A stretch of DNA of 41,287 nucleotides from Isoptericola sp. QY 916 (GCA_026934365.1 JADHZE010000009.1:1-41287); one strand, 5' to 3'; positions 7,919-18,200 are shown, counted from the stretch's first letter. Made by a program: numbers and translations. The notes: generated by a model from the letters alone, not told the origin.

Positions 7919-8332
7919 TCAGCCCGCGGCGGTGCGTCCTTCGTCGTCGACCGGACGGGGTGCGTCCCGCGCGGCCTGCTCGCGCTCGTGCTTGAGCCGC
8001 GCCTGCTCCAGCAGCCAGCGCATCTCCGGGTCGTCGTCGGGCTCGGCGGCGGCGGTCTCGTCCGTCTCCCAGGTGCGCCGACGCCCCGGGTACTGCGCCG
8101 GCGGCACGGGCCCGGCGGGGTACCCGGTCCGCGGCGCGGGCCCGCGGTTCGCGCGGACCCTGCGGCTCACGACGAGCCACGCGATCGACCCGGCGAACGG
8201 GAGCAGCAGGATGATGAGGATCCAGAAGCCCTTCTGGATGCCGCCGCCGTCCTCCTCGTCGGACTGGACGACGTCGACGAGGGCGTAGACGACGAGCGCG
8301 AGGTAGGCCAGCATCGGCAGCACGCGGAGCAT
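7919..8332 (-). CDS. PLDc_N-domain membrane protein
   Basis: 137 residues with two N-terminal membrane segments (PMLAYLALVVYALVDVV, and FWILIILLLPFAGSIAWLVV at ~36-55). These match the phospholipase D-nuclease N-terminal (PLDc_N) domain, which also begins cardiolipin synthases. Here no PLD catalytic HKD motif follows. Instead there is a basic stretch (RRVRANRG), a Pro/Gly linker and an acidic, helical cytoplasmic tail (PEMRWLLEQARLKHEREQ). Such stand-alone proteins are common and functionally uncharacterised. The start is ATG 8332 with TATCCT 8 nt upstream, so it is probably leaderless and transcribed separately from the anti-sigma pair upstream on the same strand. Confidence 0.82.
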   Translation of the reverse strand: MLRVLPMLAYLALVVYALVDVVQSDEEDGGGIQKGFWILIILLLPFAGSIAWLVVSRRVRANRGPAPRTGYPAGPVPPAQYPGRRRTWETDETAAAEPDDDPEMRWLLEQARLKHEREQAARDAPRPVDDEGRTAAG

Positions 8333-8340
8333 GGCCCTGG

Positions 8341-8346
8341 AGGATA
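8341..8346 (-). promoter_or_regulatory. -10 box (TATCCT) 8 nt before PLDc_N gene
   Basis: TATCCT read on the minus strand, 8 nt from ATG 8332, fits a leaderless transcript. It lies between the stop of the anti-sigma kinase gene (8384) and this gene, arguing against strict co-transcription. Confidence 0.45.
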
Positions 8347-8383
8347 GCGGCTCGAGTGCGTCTCGTCACCGCCTCTTCGCAGG

Positions 8384-8845
8384 TCAGCCGGGGTGGTTCA
8401 ACGGGAAGGACGCCCACACGTGCTTTGCCGGGCCGGAGGTGTACCACCCCACGCGCGCCGACAGGCGCTCGGCGATGAGGAGGCCGAGCCCGCCGTGGCC
8501 CGGGGGGCGCTCGCCGTCGACGGCCGGCACCCCGGCGACGTCGTGGTCGACGACGTCGAGGAGCCAGGTGCGCTCGTCACGCAGCAGGCGGACGACGGTC
8601 GGCGGAAGACCGTGCAGGAGGGCGTTCGTCGCCAGCTCGGAGGCGATCAGGACGATCTTCTCCGCGGTGTCGTGCATCGCGGTGGCACCGTCGCCCGAGG
8701 GGCCGACGATGCGGGCGAGGGCGGACCGCAGCCGGCTGAGCTCCTCGGAGTCGGCGAGGACCCATTCCGCGACCGGGGCGTACCCCGGTGGCGGCGGTGC
8801 CATCGGCACGCCGGACACGACGGACGGGATGACGGTGTCGTCCAA
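8384..8845 (-). CDS. Anti-sigma factor kinase, RsbW/SpoIIAB-like (HATPase_c)
   Basis: A 153-residue GHKL-type ATP-binding protein. The N box is IASELATNALLHG, the G1 region VVDHDVAGVPAVDG and the G2 region GHGGLGLLIAERL. In known partner-switching systems such proteins bind and hold an alternative sigma factor, and phosphorylate a STAS antagonist to stay active. The partner STAS gene lies 63 nt upstream in the same orientation, and an in-operon ribosome site (GGAGGAGAA) precedes ATG 8845. The G1 box lacks the strict DxG of phosphorylating kinases (it reads DHDVAG), so kinase activity is not certain. No sigma-factor gene is in the window; the sigma target must be elsewhere. Confidence 0.88.
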   Translation of the reverse strand: MDDTVIPSVVSGVPMAPPPPGYAPVAEWVLADSEELSRLRSALARIVGPSGDGATAMHDTAEKIVLIASELATNALLHGLPPTVVRLLRDERTWLLDVVDHDVAGVPAVDGERPPGHGGLGLLIAERLSARVGWYTSGPAKHVWASFPLNHPG

Positions 8846-8908
8846 GGGTTCTCCTCCAGAGGTCAGCGCGAGGTCAGGCGGCCGCCGGGGTGAGGGCGGC
8901 GGGATGGG

Positions 8909-9241
8909 TCAGGAGTCGTCGTCGCCGGAGGTCGGCGTGCTGTCGGGCTCGGCGAACCGGACCGTGTGCTCGAGACCGGTGAGGGTGATGACGTCGCGGA
9001 CGGCGGCCGGGGCGCCGACGAGCAGCGGCCCCTCCTCGGCGGTCCCTCCGAGCAGGAGGAGCCGCAGGCCGGACGAGTCGAGGAAGGTGACCCGGCGGAG
9101 GTCGATCGTCTTGGGTCGTCCGTCCAGGGACGCCTTGAGCGTGTCGCCGACGTCCTGGGCGACGGCGACGTCGACCTCACCCCAGACGATCCACGTGCTG
9201 CCACCGTCCTCGAGGGTGGCCCCACCCGAGCTGATACTCAC
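8909..9241 (-). CDS. STAS-domain anti-sigma factor antagonist (RsbV/SpoIIAA-like)
   Basis: 110 residues, one STAS domain and a short acidic tail (DSTPTSGDDDS). The conserved loop is FLDSSGLRLLLL (Asp-Ser-Ser-Gly at 55-58), where the partner kinase would phosphorylate a Ser. When not phosphorylated it should bind the anti-sigma kinase and free the sigma factor. GTG 9239-9241 is preceded by AAGGTGG. It is the first gene of a two-gene minus-strand unit with the kinase at 8845. A tRNA gene lies 45 nt upstream on the same strand. Confidence 0.9.
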   Translation of the reverse strand: MSISSGGATLEDGGSTWIVWGEVDVAVAQDVGDTLKASLDGRPKTIDLRRVTFLDSSGLRLLLLGGTAEEGPLLVGAPAAVRDVITLTGLEHTVRFAEPDSTPTSGDDDS

Positions 9242-9285
9242 ACATCCACCTTCGTCGCTCTGTCGCCGGCGTCGCCGTCTCGGAG

Positions 9286-9359
9286 TGCCCCGTGCCGGGC
9301 TTGAACCGGCGACCGATCGATTATGAGTCGACTGCTCTGACCAGCTGAGCTAACGGGGC
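9286..9359 (-). tRNA. tRNA with CAT anticodon (elongator Met, or Ile2 if lysidine-modified)
   Basis: 74-nt cloverleaf. The acceptor stem GCCCCGT/ACGGGGC is followed by discriminator A. The D arm is AGCTCAGCTGGTCAGAGCA, anticodon loop CTCATAA gives CAT, and the T arm carries GGTTCAAGCC. A paired G1-C72 and no GGG/CCC anticodon-stem run rule out initiator tRNA. Met versus Ile2 cannot be settled by eye. CCA is not encoded. Confidence 0.92.
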
Positions 9360-9427
9360 GCGCGGCGAGCATACCGGCGCGGTGGCCGGGGCGTGCGGTG
9401 GCCCCCGTGCCGCGGTGTCATGGGTGA

Positions 9428-9805
9428 GTGACCATCACCGTCAAGCGCGTGTACGAGGAGCCGGCCCCGGACGACGGCGCGCGGGTGCTCGTGGACCGGC
9501 TCTGGCCGCGCGGGATCTCCCAGGAGCACGCCCACCTCGACCGCTGGTGCAAGGAGGTCGCGCCGTCGACGGACCTGCGCACCTGGTTCCACCACGACCC
9601 GGACCGGTTCGAGGAGTTCGAACGCCGCTACCGCGCCGAGCTCGTGGACAACCCGGAGGTTCCGGAGCTGGCGGGGCTGGGCGCGGGGGACCGGCGCCTG
9701 ACGCTGGTGTTCTCGGCGCGCGACACGGAGCACAACCAGGCGCTGGTGCTGCGCGACGTGCTGGAGGCCTACCTGGACGAGACCGGTTCCGCCTCGGGGG
9801 CCTGA
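9428..9805 (+). CDS. DUF488/YeaO family protein
   Basis: 125 residues with the family signature RVLVDRLWPRGIS at ~19-31, WCKEVAPSTDLRTWFHHDP and the C-terminal LTLVFSARDTEHNQALVL. YeaO-like proteins are small, cytoplasmic and of unresolved function; the LWPRG motif and conserved Cys suggest a possible catalytic site, but this is not established. Start GTG 9428 is the first codon of the conserved strand MTITVKRVYE. The last 37 nt overlap the convergent acyltransferase gene. Confidence 0.9.
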   Translation: MTITVKRVYEEPAPDDGARVLVDRLWPRGISQEHAHLDRWCKEVAPSTDLRTWFHHDPDRFEEFERRYRAELVDNPEVPELAGLGAGDRRLTLVFSARDTEHNQALVLRDVLEAYLDETGSASGA

Positions 9806-10950
9806 GCGCGGGTCGTCCTGGCCGGCGCGTGGCCGAGGGCGCGTCCGGCGCGCTCGAGGTCGCGCGCGACGGCACGCTTCAGGCGCGGGCCGAACGGCCG
9901 CTCCACGAACCGGTGCACGAGGTAGGCGGCGGCGAGCATGACGACGGTGACGACGGCGAACGTCACGGCCGCCGGCGCGTGCGGGCTCGCCTTGCCGATG
10001 AGCCACTGGCCCCACGAGGAGTGCAGCAGGTACAGCGGGTACGTCAGGGCGCCGACGAGGGTGAGCCACTTCCACGACAGCCGGTTGAGGCGGGTGAGCG
10101 ACACCAGCGCGACCAGGGCGAAGCAGACCAGGATGGCGACCCAGGAGGTCTGGGGGCTGATGGTGACGTCGGTGCTGTGGGCGATCCGCAACGCCTGGCT
10201 GTGGCCGGAGATCACGCCGGCCAGGGCGATGTTGAGCGCGAGCACGAGCCACAGCACCAGCGAGCGGCGCTCCTTGGTCAGCAGGTAGAGCATCATGCCC
10301 CCGGCGAACAGCGGGGCGTCGGTGCCCACCAGCACGGTGATCCAGAGCGTGCTGCCCGACTGGACCGCCACGGCCGCGAGCACGGGCCACACGGCGGCGA
10401 AGGCCACGAGCCGGTTGCGGGTCATCCCGAAGGCGAGCAGCACGCCGACGAGGACGTAGAAGCGCAGCTCGGCCCACAGGGTCCAGTAGACGGTCTCGAT
10501 GTCCTGCACCCCGAACGCGCGCTGGACCATCGTGAGGTTCGCCGCCGTCTCGGGGATGCCGACCTCCTTGTGGCCGGGTGCGACGACCACGAGCAGCAGC
10601 ACGACGGCGGCCACGGACAGCCAGTACGCCGGGAAGAGGCGGCCCACGCGCGAGGCGGTGAAGGACCGGACGTCGCGGCCCCAGGCGGACATGAGGATGA
10701 CGAACCCGCTGACCACGAAGAAGAGCTGGACCCCGAAAGACCCGAAGACGGCGACGGGCTGGAGGTTCGGGAACGCCTCGTCGGTGCGCGGGCCCCAGGC
10801 CGAGTGGTTGACGGCGAGATAGTGGTAGGCGAGCACGGCCATGGCCGCGACGAACCGCATCCCGTCGAGGGCGGCGAGGCGCGGGCGTCCCGCAGCGGGG
10901 GCGGCTGCCCGCCCCGGTGCGGGGGCGGGGGGCGTGGTTGACTCGGTCAT
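9769..10950 (-). CDS. Acyltransferase-3 family membrane protein
   Basis: About 393 residues with ~10 predicted membrane helices. The family opening LAALDGMRFVAAMAVLAYHY carries the conserved His. FGSFGVQLFFVVSGFVILMS and SRVGRLFPAYWLSV follow, as in OatA/NodX-type enzymes that O-acylate cell-surface sugars, peptidoglycan or antibiotics. No extracellular SGNH domain is attached, so the acceptor is unknown. The N-terminus (residues 2-24) is Pro/Ala-rich. ATG 10950 is chosen; ATG 10962 and 10980 are in frame. None has a ribosome site. The 3' end overlaps the YeaO gene by 37 nt, tail to tail. It diverges from peptide deformylase. Confidence 0.88.
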   Translation of the reverse strand: MTESTTPPAPAPGRAAAPAAGRPRLAALDGMRFVAAMAVLAYHYLAVNHSAWGPRTDEAFPNLQPVAVFGSFGVQLFFVVSGFVILMSAWGRDVRSFTASRVGRLFPAYWLSVAAVVLLLVVVAPGHKEVGIPETAANLTMVQRAFGVQDIETVYWTLWAELRFYVLVGVLLAFGMTRNRLVAFAAVWPVLAAVAVQSGSTLWITVLVGTDAPLFAGGMMLYLLTKERRSLVLWLVLALNIALAGVISGHSQALRIAHSTDVTISPQTSWVAILVCFALVALVSLTRLNRLSWKWLTLVGALTYPLYLLHSSWGQWLIGKASPHAPAAVTFAVVTVVMLAAAYLVHRFVERPFGPRLKRAVARDLERAGRALGHAPARTTRAQAPEAEPVSSR

Positions 10951-11031
10951 CGGTCGTAGCATCGCTCGGCACGTTATCAAACCGTGATATTCGGCGCCTC
11001 CACCGGCTCACGACGTGGGAGAATGCGGGCC

Positions 11032-11517
11032 ATGGCGATGCGAGAGATCCGGGTGCTGCCCGACCCCGTGCTGCGCACACCCTGCGACGAGATCACCACC
11101 GTGGACGATCGAGTCCGCTCCCTCGTGGAGGACCTCGTCGAGACCGTCGACGCCGACGGCCGGGCGGGCCTCGCGGCCAACCAGATCGGCGTGAGCCTGC
11201 GGGCGTTCTCCTGGAACGTCGACGACGAGATCGGCTACGTGCTCAACCCGCGCATCGTGGACCTCTCGGAGGAGACCCAGGACGGCGACGAGGGCTGCCT
11301 GTCGGTGCCGGGGCTCTGGTACCCCACCACCCGTGCGTGGTACGCCCGCGTCGTCGGCATGGACGTCGACGGCAACGAGCTCGTGGTCGAGGGCACCGGC
11401 CTCATGGCGCGATGCCTCCAGCACGAGTGCGACCACCTGGACGGCAAGCTCTACCTGGACCGCCTCGAGCGCACGGCACGCAAGAAGGCCATGCGGGAGC
11501 TGCGCGAGCGCCTCTGA
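11032..11517 (+). CDS. def: Peptide deformylase
   Basis: Removes the formyl group from the N-terminal Met of new proteins, with Fe2+ or Zn2+ at the active site. The 161 residues contain all three signature motifs: GLAANQIG at 46-53, EGCLSVPG (metal ligand C89) and QHECDHLDG (H131 and H135 bind metal, E132 is catalytic). ATG 11032 is chosen with GGGAG 11-15 nt upstream; ATG 11038 or 11023 are alternatives. Actinobacteria often have more than one deformylase, so this need not be the only one. A DUF3145 gene follows after 171 nt. Confidence 0.95.
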   Translation: MAMREIRVLPDPVLRTPCDEITTVDDRVRSLVEDLVETVDADGRAGLAANQIGVSLRAFSWNVDDEIGYVLNPRIVDLSEETQDGDEGCLSVPGLWYPTTRAWYARVVGMDVDGNELVVEGTGLMARCLQHECDHLDGKLYLDRLERTARKKAMRELRERL

Positions 11518-11537
11518 GTTCCTCAAGGGGTGCTCAA

Positions 11538-11564
11538 GAGGAAGCATGAAGTCTGCGTTTCCTC
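11538..11564 (+). terminator. Weak stem-loop after peptide deformylase
   Basis: GAGGAA (11538-11543) pairs with TTCCTC (11559-11564) about 20 nt past the def stop. The stem is only 6 bp and no T run follows, so it may be a weak terminator or incidental. Confidence 0.25.
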
Positions 11565-11593
11565 TCGCACCCTCGCCCGCCATCGGGCAGGAT

Positions 11594-11608
11594 GTGTCAA
11601 GACGACAC
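11594..11608. promoter_or_regulatory. Small palindrome upstream of DUF3145 gene
   Basis: GTGTC-AAGAC-GACAC lies 81 nt before the DUF3145 ATG, in the 171-nt gap after def. The symmetry would suit a dimeric regulator. There is no other support. Confidence 0.2.
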
Positions 11609-11688
11609 ACCGTCAGAGCTCGCCGACCAGCAGGCCCACCGGTTCGAGGACGTAGGGGAAGACGGACCTCGGAACCAGGGAGGACAAC

Positions 11689-12189
11689 ATGGCTGGTGCG
11701 ATCACTCGCGGTGTGCTGTTCGTGCACTCGGCACCCCGTGCGCTCTGCCCTCACCTCGAGTGGGCGGCGGGCAACGTGCTCGGGGGACGCGTGTCGCTGG
11801 ACTGGACTGCCCAGCCGGCGGGGCGCGGACTTTACCGTGCCGAGTACTCGTGGCAGGGCGCCCAGGGAACGGGTGCCCGGCTGGCCTCTGCCCTGCGGGG
11901 CTGGGACCACCTGCGCTACGAGGTGACGGAGGAGGCGAGCCACGGCGCCGACGGCGCACGGTGGTCGCACACGCCCGACCTCGGCATCTTCCACGCCATG
12001 ACCGACGTGCACGGCAACGTCGTCGTCCCGGAGGATCGTGTCCGGGCCGCGATGGAGTCCGCGCACGACGGCCGCGGCGTGCGCGAGGCGCTCGACCTCG
12101 CCCTGGGCACCGCCTGGGACGACGAGCTCGAGCCCTTCCGCTACGCCGGCGCCGGCGCTCCCGTGCGCTGGCTGCACCGCGTGGGCTGA
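11689..12189 (+). CDS. DUF3145 family protein
   Basis: 166 residues matching the actinobacterial DUF3145 family throughout: RGVLFVHSAPRALCPHLEWA at the start, then LDWTAQPAGRG, GTGARLASALRGWDHLRYEVTEE, SHTPDLGIFHAMTDVHGNVVVPEDR, and a C-terminal helix ending in WLHRVG. It is soluble, with no signal peptide, and its function is unknown. The high conservation across actinobacteria suggests a housekeeping role. ATG 11689 follows a good ribosome site (GGGAGGA at 11678-11684). A very strong stem-loop follows the stop. Confidence 0.93.
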   Translation: MAGAITRGVLFVHSAPRALCPHLEWAAGNVLGGRVSLDWTAQPAGRGLYRAEYSWQGAQGTGARLASALRGWDHLRYEVTEEASHGADGARWSHTPDLGIFHAMTDVHGNVVVPEDRVRAAMESAHDGRGVREALDLALGTAWDDELEPFRYAGAGAPVRWLHRVG

Positions 12190-12205
12190 GCGGACCCACG
12201 ACACG

Positions 12206-12253
12206 CACGACGACGCCCCGCCACCTCCTGGGAGGTGACGGGGCGTCGTCGTG
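12206..12253. terminator. Long bidirectional terminator hairpin
   Basis: A 23-bp stem with one mismatch (12206-12228 with 12231-12253) and a 2-nt turn. The outer part is CACGACGACGCCCCG. It lies between the convergent DUF3145 and surface-protein genes. Confidence 0.85.
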
Positions 12254-12264
12254 CCCGCGGGCGG

Positions 12265-15200
12265 TCAGCCCTTCGGCGTCGCCCGTCGCCGCGTCGTCGC
12301 CACGGTCGCCGCACCCGCAGTGAGGAGCAGCAGCGCGAGCATGCTCAGCGCGAGCAGGTCCCCTGGGCCCGTGCGGGGCAGGGTGCCGGCACCTGGCGTG
12401 GTGGGTCCGGCGTCCGGCCCGCCGGGGGCGCCGCCGGACTCGGGGTCGAGCCCGGCGTCCGTGAGGACCACGCGGAACGTCGCCGCGGCGGAGTCGCCCG
12501 CCTCGACGCTCGTGGCGGTGCCGGTGTGGATGCCGAGCTCGAAGTCCGCCGGGACGTCGAACGTCCAGGTCGCGACCCCGTCGGCGTCCGCCACCGTGAC
12601 CGGCAGGTTCACCGGCTCGGACGCGACGACGGCCCGTACCTGCTCGCCCGGGTCGAACCCGGAGGCCTGGAACGTCTGGACGTCGCCACGGCCGACCACG
12701 TCCTCGGAGAACCAGGCGCGCAGCTCGCGCTCGCCGGGTGCGGTCCCGGGATCCGTGACGGTCAGCGGCGCCTCGGCGGTCGTGCCGTCGGGGCCCGTGC
12801 CGACCACGGTGTGGTCGCCGGGCTCGGCGTCGTCCGGCACCGGCAGCTCGACCGTGCCGCTCCCGTCGTCACCGGGCACGCACTCGACAGGGTCGCCGAC
12901 CGGCTCCCCGTCCGGCCCCACGAGCTGGACGCTCACGGTGCCGCCGCCGAACCCGTCGCAGGTGACCGTCACGGTGTCGCCGGGGGCGGCGGAGCCCGGG
13001 TCGACGTCGATGATCGGCTCCTGCGGCGCGCCCACGGTGACGATCAGGTCCGCCTCCACCGTGCCGCCGTCGGAGGTGGTCGCGACGACCGTGTGGTTGC
13101 CGGGGGTGGCGTCGTCCGGCACGGGGAGGACGACCGTGAAGGTGCCGTCCGGACCGACGACGACGTCGATCGCGTCGCCCACCGGCGCGCCCGCGGCGTC
13201 CTCGAGCTGCACCGTGACCGCGTCGCCCGGGACGAAACCGCCGCCGGACACGGTCGTCGTGCCGCCGGCCGGGACGCTGCCGGGGTCGGCGGTGAGCGTC
13301 GGCCGCTCGGGAGCGTGCACGACGAGCGGGGCCTCCGCCGCCGCCCCGGAGGAGTCGGTCGCGACGACGGTGAGGTCACCTGGGGCGGTGTCGGCCGGGA
13401 CCGGGAGGTCGACGCTGATGGCGCCGTCGTCGTCGGCGGTGGTGGTGACGGGGCTGCCGACCGGGTCGCCGTCCGCGTCGGTGAGCTGGACGCTCACCTC
13501 GCCTCCGGGCGTGAACCCGTCGCCGGACACGGTGGTGGCGTCGCCCGCCGTGATCGTGCCGGGGTCGGCGGCGATCGTCGGGGCGGCGGTGACCTCGAGC
13601 GGGGCCTCGGCCGTGGCGCCGGAGGAGTCGGTGGCGACGACGGTGAGGTCGCCGGGGGTGGTGTCGGCCGGGACCGGGAGGTCGACGCTGATGGTGCCGT
13701 CGTCCCCGGCGGTGGTGGTGACGGGCTCGCCGACCGCGTCGCCGTCGGCGTCGGTGAGCTGGACGGTGACGTCCTCGCCGGGGGTGAAGCCCTCCCCGGT
13801 GACGGTGGTGGTGCCGCCTGCCGGGACGGTGCCGGGGGCGACGGCGATCGTCGGGGCCGCGGTGACCTCGAGCGGGGCCTCGGCCGTGGCGCCGGAGGGG
13901 TCTGTGGCGACGACGGTGAGGTCACCGGGGGTGGTGTCGGCCGGGACCGGGAGGTCGACGCTGATGGTGCCGTCGTCGTCGGCGGTGGTGGTGACGGGGC
14001 TGCCGACCGGGTCGCCGTCGGCGTCCGTGAGCTGCACGGTGATGTCCTCGCCGGGGGTGAACCCGTCGCCGGTGACCGTGGTGGAGCCGCCGGCGGGCAC
14101 GGTGCCCGGGTCGACGGCGATCGTCGGGGCGGACGTGACCACGAGCGGGGCCTCGGCCGTCGCTCCGCTGACGTCCTGCGCCACCACGGAGTGGTCACCG
14201 GGCTCGGCGTCGGCCGGGACGGGGACGTCGACCTCGAAGCCGCCGTCGTCGCCCGCCGTCACCGTGGTCGGGCTACTGAGCGGCTCCCCGTCAGGGTCGG
14301 TGAGCTGCACGGCGACGTCCGACCCCGGCGTGAAGCCGGTGCCCGTCACCGTGGTGGCGCCGCCGGCGGGCACGGTGCCGGGATCGGCCACGAGGGCGGG
14401 GGCGGCGGTGACCGTCAGTGGCGCCTCTGCGGCGGCCCCCGTGACGTCGGAGGCGGCGACCGTGAAGTCACCGGGTGTGGTGTCGGCCGGGACCGGGAGG
14501 CCGATGCTGATGGTGCCGTCGTCCCCGGCGGTGGTGGTGACAGGGCTGCCGACCTGGTCGCCGTCGGCGTCCATGAGCTGCACGGTGACGTCCTCGCCGG
14601 GGGTGAAGCCCTCCCCGGTGACGGTGGTGGTGCCGCCCGCCGGGACCGTGCCCGGGTCGACGACGATGGTCGGCGCCTCGGTGACCTCGAGCGGGGCCTC
14701 GGCGGCGGCGCCGGAGGAGTCCGTCGCGACGACGGTGAGGTCGCCCGGGGCGGTGTCGGCCGGGACCGGGAGGTCGACCTCGATCGTGCCGTCGTCCCCG
14801 GCGGTCGCCGAGACCGGGTCGCCGACCGGGTCTCCGGCGTCGTCGGTGAGCTGGACAACCACGTCGGCGCCGGGGGTGAAGCCGTCGCCGGTGACGGTGG
14901 TGGTGCCGCCGGCGGGCACGGTGCCGGGCTCGACGGTGATGGTCGGGGCTGTGGTGATCTCGAGCGGTGCCTGGGCCGTGGCCCCGGTGACGTCGGTGGC
15001 GACGACGGTGTGGTCACCGGGAGGCGTGCCGGCCGTCGTCGGCACGACAGCCTCGATCGCGCCCGCGTCGGTGGCGGTCGTGGTGACCGGGTCACCGACG
15101 GGCTCGCCGTCGGCATCGGTGAGCTGGACGGTGACGTCCTCGCCGGGGGTGAAGCCGGTGCCGGTGACGGTGGTGGTGCCGCCGGCCGGGACGGTGCCGG

Positions 15201-18200
15201 GGTCGGCCGCGATCGTCGGGGCGGCGGTGACGGCCAGCGGAGCCTCGGCGGTGGCGCCCGTGACGTCGGAGGCGACGACCGTGTAGCCACCCGGGGTGGT
15301 GCCCGCGGGAACCGGGAGGTCGACCTCGACGGCGCCGCTGTCGTCGGCGGTGGTGGTGACGGGGTCGCCGACCGGGTTCCCGGCGTCGTCGGTGAGCTGG
15401 ACGGTGACGTCCTCGCCGGGCGTGAAGCCGGCGCCGGTGACGGTGGTGGTGCCGCCGGCCGGCACGGTGCCCGGGTCGACGGCGACGGTCGGTGCCGCGG
15501 TGACCATGAGCGGGGCGTCGGCCGTGGCGCCGGAGGAGTCGGTGGCCACGACCGTGTGATCGCCCGGCGCGGCGTCGGCCGGAACGGTGAGCTCCACCTC
15601 GATCGTGCCCGCGTCGGTGGCGGTCGTGGTGACCGCGTCGCCGACCGGTTCGCCGTCCTCGTCCGTGAGCTGCACGGTCACGTCCTCGCCCGGCGTGAAG
15701 CCCCCGCCGGTGACGGTCGTGGTACCGCCGGCCGGGACGGTGCCGGGGTCGACGGCGACCGAGGGCGGCCCGGTGACGGCGAGCGGGGCGTCGGCCGTGG
15801 CGCCCGTGGCGTCGGTGGCGACGACGGTGGTGGGGCCGCTCGGCGTGCCCGACGGCACCGTCAGGGGAGTGCTGACCTCGCCGCCCGGCCCGGCCGCCAC
15901 GGTCACCGGGGAACCCACCGGGTCGCCCGCGGCGTCGGTGAGCTGCAGGGTCACCTCGCCTCCGGGCGTGAACCCGTCGCCGGTGACGGTGGTGGTGCCG
16001 CCTGCCGGGACGGTGCCCGGGTCGGCGACGATGGTCGGCGCCTCGGTGACCTCGAGCGGGGCCTCGGCCGTGGCGCCCGAGGGGTCTGTGGCGACGACGG
16101 CGAGGTCGCCCGGCGTGGTGTCGGCCGGTACGGGGACGTCGACCTCGATGGCGCCGTCGTCCCCGGCGGCCGTGGTGACGGGGTCGCCGACCGGGTCGCC
16201 GTCGGCGTCGGTGAGCTGCAGGGTCACCTCGCCTCCGGGCGTGAACCCGTCGCCGGTGACCGTGGTGGTGCCGCCCGCCGGGACCGTGCCGGGGTCGACG
16301 ACGATGGTCGGCGTCTCGGTGACCTCGAGCGGGACCTCGGCGGTGAGGCCGGAGACATCGGTCGCGACCACCGCGTACGTCCCCGGGGCCGTGCCCGGAG
16401 CCGTCGGAAGGGCGACCTCGATGGCTCCCGCCTCCGTGGCCGTCGTCGTGACCGGCTCGCCGACCGGGGTGCCACCGGGGCCCGTGAGCTGGACGGTGAC
16501 CTCCCCGCCGGGCGTGAAGCCGCTGCCGGTGACGGTGGTGGTGCCGCCGGCCGGGACGGTGCCCGGGTCGGTGGTGACGGCGGGGTCGATGACCGTGAGG
16601 TCCGCCGTGGCGGTGGCACCCGTGACGTCCGCGGCGGCCACGGAGTAGTCGCCCGTCGCGGCATCGGCGGGGACGACGAACGGGACCCCGATGGCGCCCG
16701 CGTCGGTGGCCGTGGTGGTGATCGGGTCGCCGACGGGCTCGCCGCTCTCGTCCGTGAGCTGGACGGAGACCTCGGACCCGGGGGTGAACCCGGTCCCGGT
16801 CACCGTCGTGGTCCCGCCCGGCGTCACGGTCGTCGGGTCGAGCGTGATCGCGGGGGCCGCGGTCACGGCGAGGTCCGCCTCCGCGGTCGCACCGGTCCCC
16901 GCGTCCGTGGCGACGACGGTGTACGCGCCCGGGGCGGTGCCCGCACCGGTGGGCAGGGCGACCTCGACGGCGCCCGCGTCGTCGGCGGTCGTGGCGACCG
17001 GGTCTCCCACGGCGTCACCGTTCTCGTCGACGAGCTGGACGGTGACGTCGCCCGCGGGCGTGAAGCTCTCGCCGGTGATGGTGGTGCTGCCGCCGGCCGG
17101 GACGGTGCCGGGGTCGGCGGCGATGCTCGGCGCGGCGGTGACCGTGAGCGGGGCGGACGGGACGACGCCGGACGGGTCGCCGGTCGCCGTGACTGTGTAG
17201 TCGGCCGGCGCGGTGTCCGCACCGACCGGCAGCGGAACGCTGAACGCTCCGTCGCCGTCCGACGTGACGGAGACCGGGTCGCCGACGGGGTCGCCCGTGG
17301 TTGCGTCGGTGAGCTGGACGGTCAGCGGCGTCTCGGGCGCGAAGCCGGCGCCGGTGATCGTCGTCCGGGCATCGGCCTGGACCGTCGCCGGGTCGGCGGC
17401 GATCGTCGGTGCCGCCACGGCGCGGACGGTCGCCGACGCGAGGTTGACGGTGGCCAGGTCGTCGCCGGTGCCGAGCGAGAGCAGGCGCACCGACAGCGCG
17501 CGCTCCGTGAACGAGGTTGCCCCCGACGGGTCGTGGTCGGGGAGGTCTCCCGGCTGCTCCTGCACGTTGCCCGTGAGCGACACGACGCCGGTGAGGACGT
17601 CGAGGACCGGGCCGACGACCTCCGTCGCTAGGGGCCCCGTGATGCCGCCGAGCGTGCTCTCCATCGTGTCGAGGAGGGTGAACACCGCACCGACCGGCGC
17701 GAGGAGGGCGTTGACGACCGCAGACGCGAGCGCCTGCGTGGAGCCGAGCCCTAGAGCGCCGAGCAGGGTGTTGACGAGCGCGGTGCTGCCGAGGACGTCG
17801 ATGTCCGCGGTGGCGGTGCCGGCGTCGATCTCCGCGAGGCTGGCGTCGAGGTCGAGGCTCAGGACGTCCGTCCACGTGAGCACGGAGAACACCTGGAAGT
17901 CGATGTCCACGCTGACGGCGGTGGCCTCGACGGCGGCGTGCACGCCGTCGGCGACGTCCTGCACGACCGACGTGATCGTGCTGGTGACGGCGTCGGAGAT
18001 CGCAGCGACCACGTCGCCGTTGAGGATCTCGTAGTTCGCCGGCAGCTCGTCGAGGTCGGGCAGGTCCGGGTCGTCCGCGAGCAGCTGCTCGAGGTCGACC
18101 CTGACCTCGCCGGTCTCGAGGTTGACCTGGACGGCGCCGTCGCCCACGAAACCGGTGGGCAGCGCCTGCGTGAGGTCCGGGACCGCGACGTCCACGGCAC

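Noticed and set aside
9286-9359. Initiator tRNA-fMet
   Set aside because: Position 1-72 is a G-C pair and the anticodon stem lacks the three G-C pairs of initiators.
12731-17415. Regular repeats as a possible CRISPR array
   Set aside because: The unit is ~273 nt, in frame, and codes Ig-like modules; there are no unique spacers and no cas genes.
12235-17631. A 1798-codon open frame on the plus strand opposite the surface protein
   Set aside because: It is the mirror of the repetitive minus-strand gene; its translation is a Gly/Arg/Asp-rich periodic shadow with no domain, while the minus frame has a signal segment, Ig repeats and LPRTG.
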